Assembly (NCBI RefSeq): GCF_003057745.1
Contig: NZ_QBJD02000004.1
Coordinates: 62,001-126,000, forward strand
Reading direction: 5' to 3'
Length of the DNA: 64,000 bases
Source of the DNA: Enterobacter sp. RIT418
GTDB lineage: Bacteria; Pseudomonadota; Gammaproteobacteria; Enterobacterales; Enterobacteriaceae
Shown here one piece after another: positions 62,103 to 64,000 of the stretch; the stretch's first letter is position 1; each line of letters starts with the position of its first letter. The position numbers and the translations under genes are program-made. A model generated the notes under the pieces. The model saw nothing but the letters and a program-made list of their open reading frames with translations. It was not told where the DNA came from and searched no databases.

Positions 62103-62459
62103 CTACACCTCAACAAAATAGTCTGAATAAAGGGTTTCACTAAAACCCAGCAGCATAGGACGCCCCGGCGCGCAGAGCAATGGGCGTTTGATGATTGCCG
62201 GCATTTCACGCATGAGGTTTGCCGCGCTGTCCGCATCATTAATGCCGGAACGCAGGGATTCGTCCAGCTTGCGCCAGGTGGTGCCGCGGGTGTTCAGCAG
62301 CGCTTCCCAGCCCAGCTCGCCGATCGCGTTATGCAGAAATTCTGCATCCAGATCGTCGGCGCGATAATCATGAAAACGATACTCAACGTTGTGGGCTTCA
62401 AGCCAGCGGCGGGCTTTTTTGATGGTGTCGCAATTTTTAATGCCGTACATCACAACCAT
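62103..62459 (-). CDS. yffB: ArsC/Spx-like protein YffB
   Basis: A 118-residue thioredoxin-fold protein, the same length as E. coli Yff[18 protein letters not shown] has the single redox Cys, and the ends [16 protein letters not shown] and [17 protein letters not shown] are typical. Function not established; related to arsenate reductases and Spx. In an operon with dapE, as in E. coli. Confidence 0.95.
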   Translation of the reverse strand: MVVMYGIKNCDTIKKARRWLEAHNVEYRFHDYRADDLDAEFLHNAIGELGWEALLNTRGTTWRKLDESLRSGINDADSAANLMREMPAIIKRPLLCAPGRPMLLGFSETLYSDYFVEV

Positions 62460-62845
62460 GATGAATCCTTTTGTTCCTGTGGGGCCCGAATGTTCAATAA
62501 TTTCGAGGATATATCCTTAAGTGAAATATAACACACTCAGGATTGTGCTTAATTTATTCCGTACATTAATTCAGCATACATATGTACGCCGAATAAGCTG
62601 TCACTATTTAAGCATAGATGTCCAAAATGTTTAAAGGGTGCGTAAAGTTTGCGGAAAATAAAAACTCGCCTCCCCGCGTGGCTATTTCAAAATATTGCTA
62701 TGCGTCACATAAAGTTTAAAGGCTTACGCGCATATTTAGCGCAACAGCCGCGTTGCAGCCGAGAGGAATCACAGCGATTGGTCAAATTGTCTTCACAATG
62801 ATGATGGGGTTTTGTAGAATGCGCATAATAATAAGAGAGGTTGTT
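62460..62845 (+). other. Intergenic region yffB-ypfM
   Basis: 386 bp, AT-rich. It should hold the yffB-dapE promoter (leftward) and the ypfM promoter. For the latter, TTCACA (62792-62797) and TAGAAT (62815-62820) lie 17 nt apart. No gene or repeat is recognised. Confidence 0.5.
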
Positions 62846-62905
62846 ATGATTGAACGTGAACTGGGGAACTGGAAAGATTTTATCGAAGACATGCTTCGTA
62901 AATGA
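62846..62905 (+). CDS. ypfM: 19-residue small protein YpfM
   Basis: ATG 62846 after AGAGAGG opens a 19-codon frame. Its product begins MIERELGNWKDF and ends DMLRK, one residue different from E. coli YpfM as I recall it. The gene lies opposite acrD and is too short for ordinary gene finders. The E. coli peptide is expressed; its function is unknown. Confidence 0.9.
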   Translation: MIERELGNWKDFIEDMLRK

Positions 62906-62972
62906 CATTCAGCAAGAATTGCAAAAGCACTTAAATAAGTAAAATAACCATAGTGTGAAACCATCACACAGT

Positions 62973-63005
62973 AAAAAGGCGGCCATCAAAGCCGCCTTTT
63001 TTATT
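62973..63005. terminator. Bidirectional terminator between ypfM and acrD
   Basis: AAAAAGGCGGC / GCCGCCTTTTTTT stem with tails on both sides. Confidence 0.9.
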
Positions 63006-63013
63006 TCACGCGA

Positions 63014-64000
63014 TTATTCCGGTTTTGGCTTCAGCGGGAAGCGGCGGCGCACCAGCACAAAGAACAGCGGAACGAAATAGATGGCGAGGATCGTTGCGGA
63101 GATCATGCCCCCCATTACGCCCGTCCCTACGGCATGCTGGCTGCTGGAGCCCGCCCCGGTGCTGGTCGCCATCGGCAATACGCCGAAGACAAACGCCAGC
63201 GAGGTCATCAGAATCGGGCGCAGGCGCTGACGGCAGGCGTGCAGCGTGGCGGCCATCAGATCGTGTCCTTTGGCGTTCATCTCGTTGGCAAATTCGACGA
63301 TCAAAATCGCGTTCTTCGCCGACAGGCCAATAACGGTAAGCAGCCCCACCTGGAAGTAAACGTCGTTTTCCAGGCCGCGCATCCAGGTGGCGAGCAGCGC
63401 CCCGATGACGCCAAGCGGCACTACCAGCATGACCGAGAACGGCACGGACCAGCTCTCATACAGCGCGGCCAGGCAGAGGAACACCACCAGCAGCGATAGC
63501 GCGTACAGCGCCGGTGCCTGAGCGCCGGAGAGCCGCTCCTGATAGGACATTGCCGTCCACTCCAGGCCGAACCCTGTCGGCAGCTGCTGGACCAGCTTTT
63601 CCATAATGTCCATCGCCGTACCGGTACTCACGCCGGGCGCGGCCTCACCCACGATTTCTAGCGCCGAGTAGCCGTTGTAGCGCTCCAGCCGCGGCGAGCC
63701 GGTTTCCCAGCGGGACGTGGCAAACGCGGAGAACGGCACCATGCCGCCGGCGTTATTTCGCACGTACCAGCGGTTGATATCGTCCGGCAGCATGCGGTAC
63801 TTCGCCGCGGACTGCACGTACACCTTCTTCACGCGGCCGCGATCCATAAAGTCATTCACGTAGCTTGAGCCCCAGGCCGTTTGCAGCGTGTCGTTAATAT
63901 CGTCGATGGACACGCCCAGCGCCTGGGCCTTTCGCTGGTCGATATCTACCTGCAGCTGGGGGCTATCGTCCAGGCCGTTGTGGCGCACGCGGGTCAACTG
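63014..64000 (-). CDS. acrD: RND efflux pump AcrD, C-terminal part (partial)
   Basis: About 329 residues of the C-terminal third of an RND transporter, truncated by the window edge. Visible are the porter-domain end ([20 protein letters not shown]), membrane helices with [20 protein letters not shown], and the typical [24 protein letters not shown] and [20 protein letters not shown]. The FPLKPKPE tail and the neighbours ypfM-yffB-dapE point to acrD, the aminoglycoside/anionic-drug pump, rather than acrB. Confidence 0.92.
   Translation of the reverse strand, partial: QLTRVRHNGLDDSPQLQVDIDQRKAQALGVSIDDINDTLQTAWGSSYVNDFMDRGRVKKVYVQSAAKYRMLPDDINRWYVRNNAGGMVPFSAFATSRWETGSPRLERYNGYSALEIVGEAAPGVSTGTAMDIMEKLVQQLPTGFGLEWTAMSYQERLSGAQAPALYALSLLVVFLCLAALYESWSVPFSVMLVVPLGVIGALLATWMRGLENDVYFQVGLLTVIGLSAKNAILIVEFANEMNAKGHDLMAATLHACRQRLRPILMTSLAFVFGVLPMATSTGAGSSSQHAVGTGVMGGMISATILAIYFVPLFFVLVRRRFPLKPKPE

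Noticed and set aside
62953..62969. TGTGAAACCATCACA resembling a CRP site downstream of ypfM
   Set aside because: The spacer is 5 nt instead of 6, and it lies between convergent 3' ends, where a hairpin is the simpler reading.

Overview
The window is a chromosomal segment of an Enterobacteriaceae bacterium. It is most likely Enterobacter (cloacae complex) or a close relative such as Lelliottia. Gene content and order follow the E. coli/Salmonella yfhM-acrD segment (pbpC, ndk, rlmN, rodZ, ispG, hisS, yfgM, bamB, der, yfgJ, xseA, guaBA, yfgG, yfgF, ppx-ppk, purNM, upp-uraA, hda, yfgD-bepA, perM, bcp-gcvR, dapA-bamC-purC, ypfJ-tmcA-ypfH, ypfN-dapE-yffB, ypfM, acrD). Protein lengths are usually identical or within a few residues of the E. 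coli ones. Two ERIC elements and several REP/BIME repeats also fit this family. The genus call is inference; I could not run a search. No rRNA, tRNA or CRISPR array was seen.

Layout. 1-7304: end of yfhM, pbpC, then a four-gene anaerobic DMSO-reductase-type operon (catalytic, FeS and membrane-anchor subunits plus a polyferredoxin) behind a perfect FNR box. 7438-16503: a conserved housekeeping block (ndk to der). 16576-19431: an accessory pair, a POT peptide transporter with a CRP-like site and a Gfo/Idh/MocA oxidoreductase. 19480-22500: yfgJ, a protealysin-like protease with its emfourin-type inhibitor, and xseA. 22590-25772: guaBA under a PurR-like box. 25773-31893: a variable region between guaA and yfgG. 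It holds an AT-richer block (integrase-like remnant, acetyltransferase, LysR with a divergent three-gene operon) flanked by what look like diverged copies of the guaA 3' end. Beyond it lie an exported hydrolase, a small exported protein, and a deletion scar joining an MFS-transporter fragment to a LysR fragment.

31890-45004 returns to the core (yfgG, yfgF, ppx-ppk, purNM, upp-uraA, hda). One insertion lies between purM and upp: a 6-phospho-beta-glucosidase behind two AscG-type operators. 45085-49756 is a second accessory locus: a PTS EIIC, a glycosylasparaginase-like Ntn hydrolase and an M17 aminopeptidase in one operon with a class-II CRP promoter. It is divergent from a regulator that looks like a domesticated IS481-type transposase. 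49757-64000 is core again and ends inside acrD.

How the genes fit together. Purine supply is strongly represented (guaBA, purMN, purC, each with a PurR-like box; upp/uraA for uracil salvage). Envelope biogenesis is represented by bamB, bamC, bepA, yfgM, rodZ and pbpC, and polyphosphate turnover by ppk-ppx. Two promoters (dms operon, yfgF) carry FNR boxes correctly placed for anaerobic activation. The least ordinary parts are the PTS/glycosylasparaginase/M17 operon with its transposase-derived regulator, the decayed island at the guaA 3' end, and the protealysin-emfourin pair.
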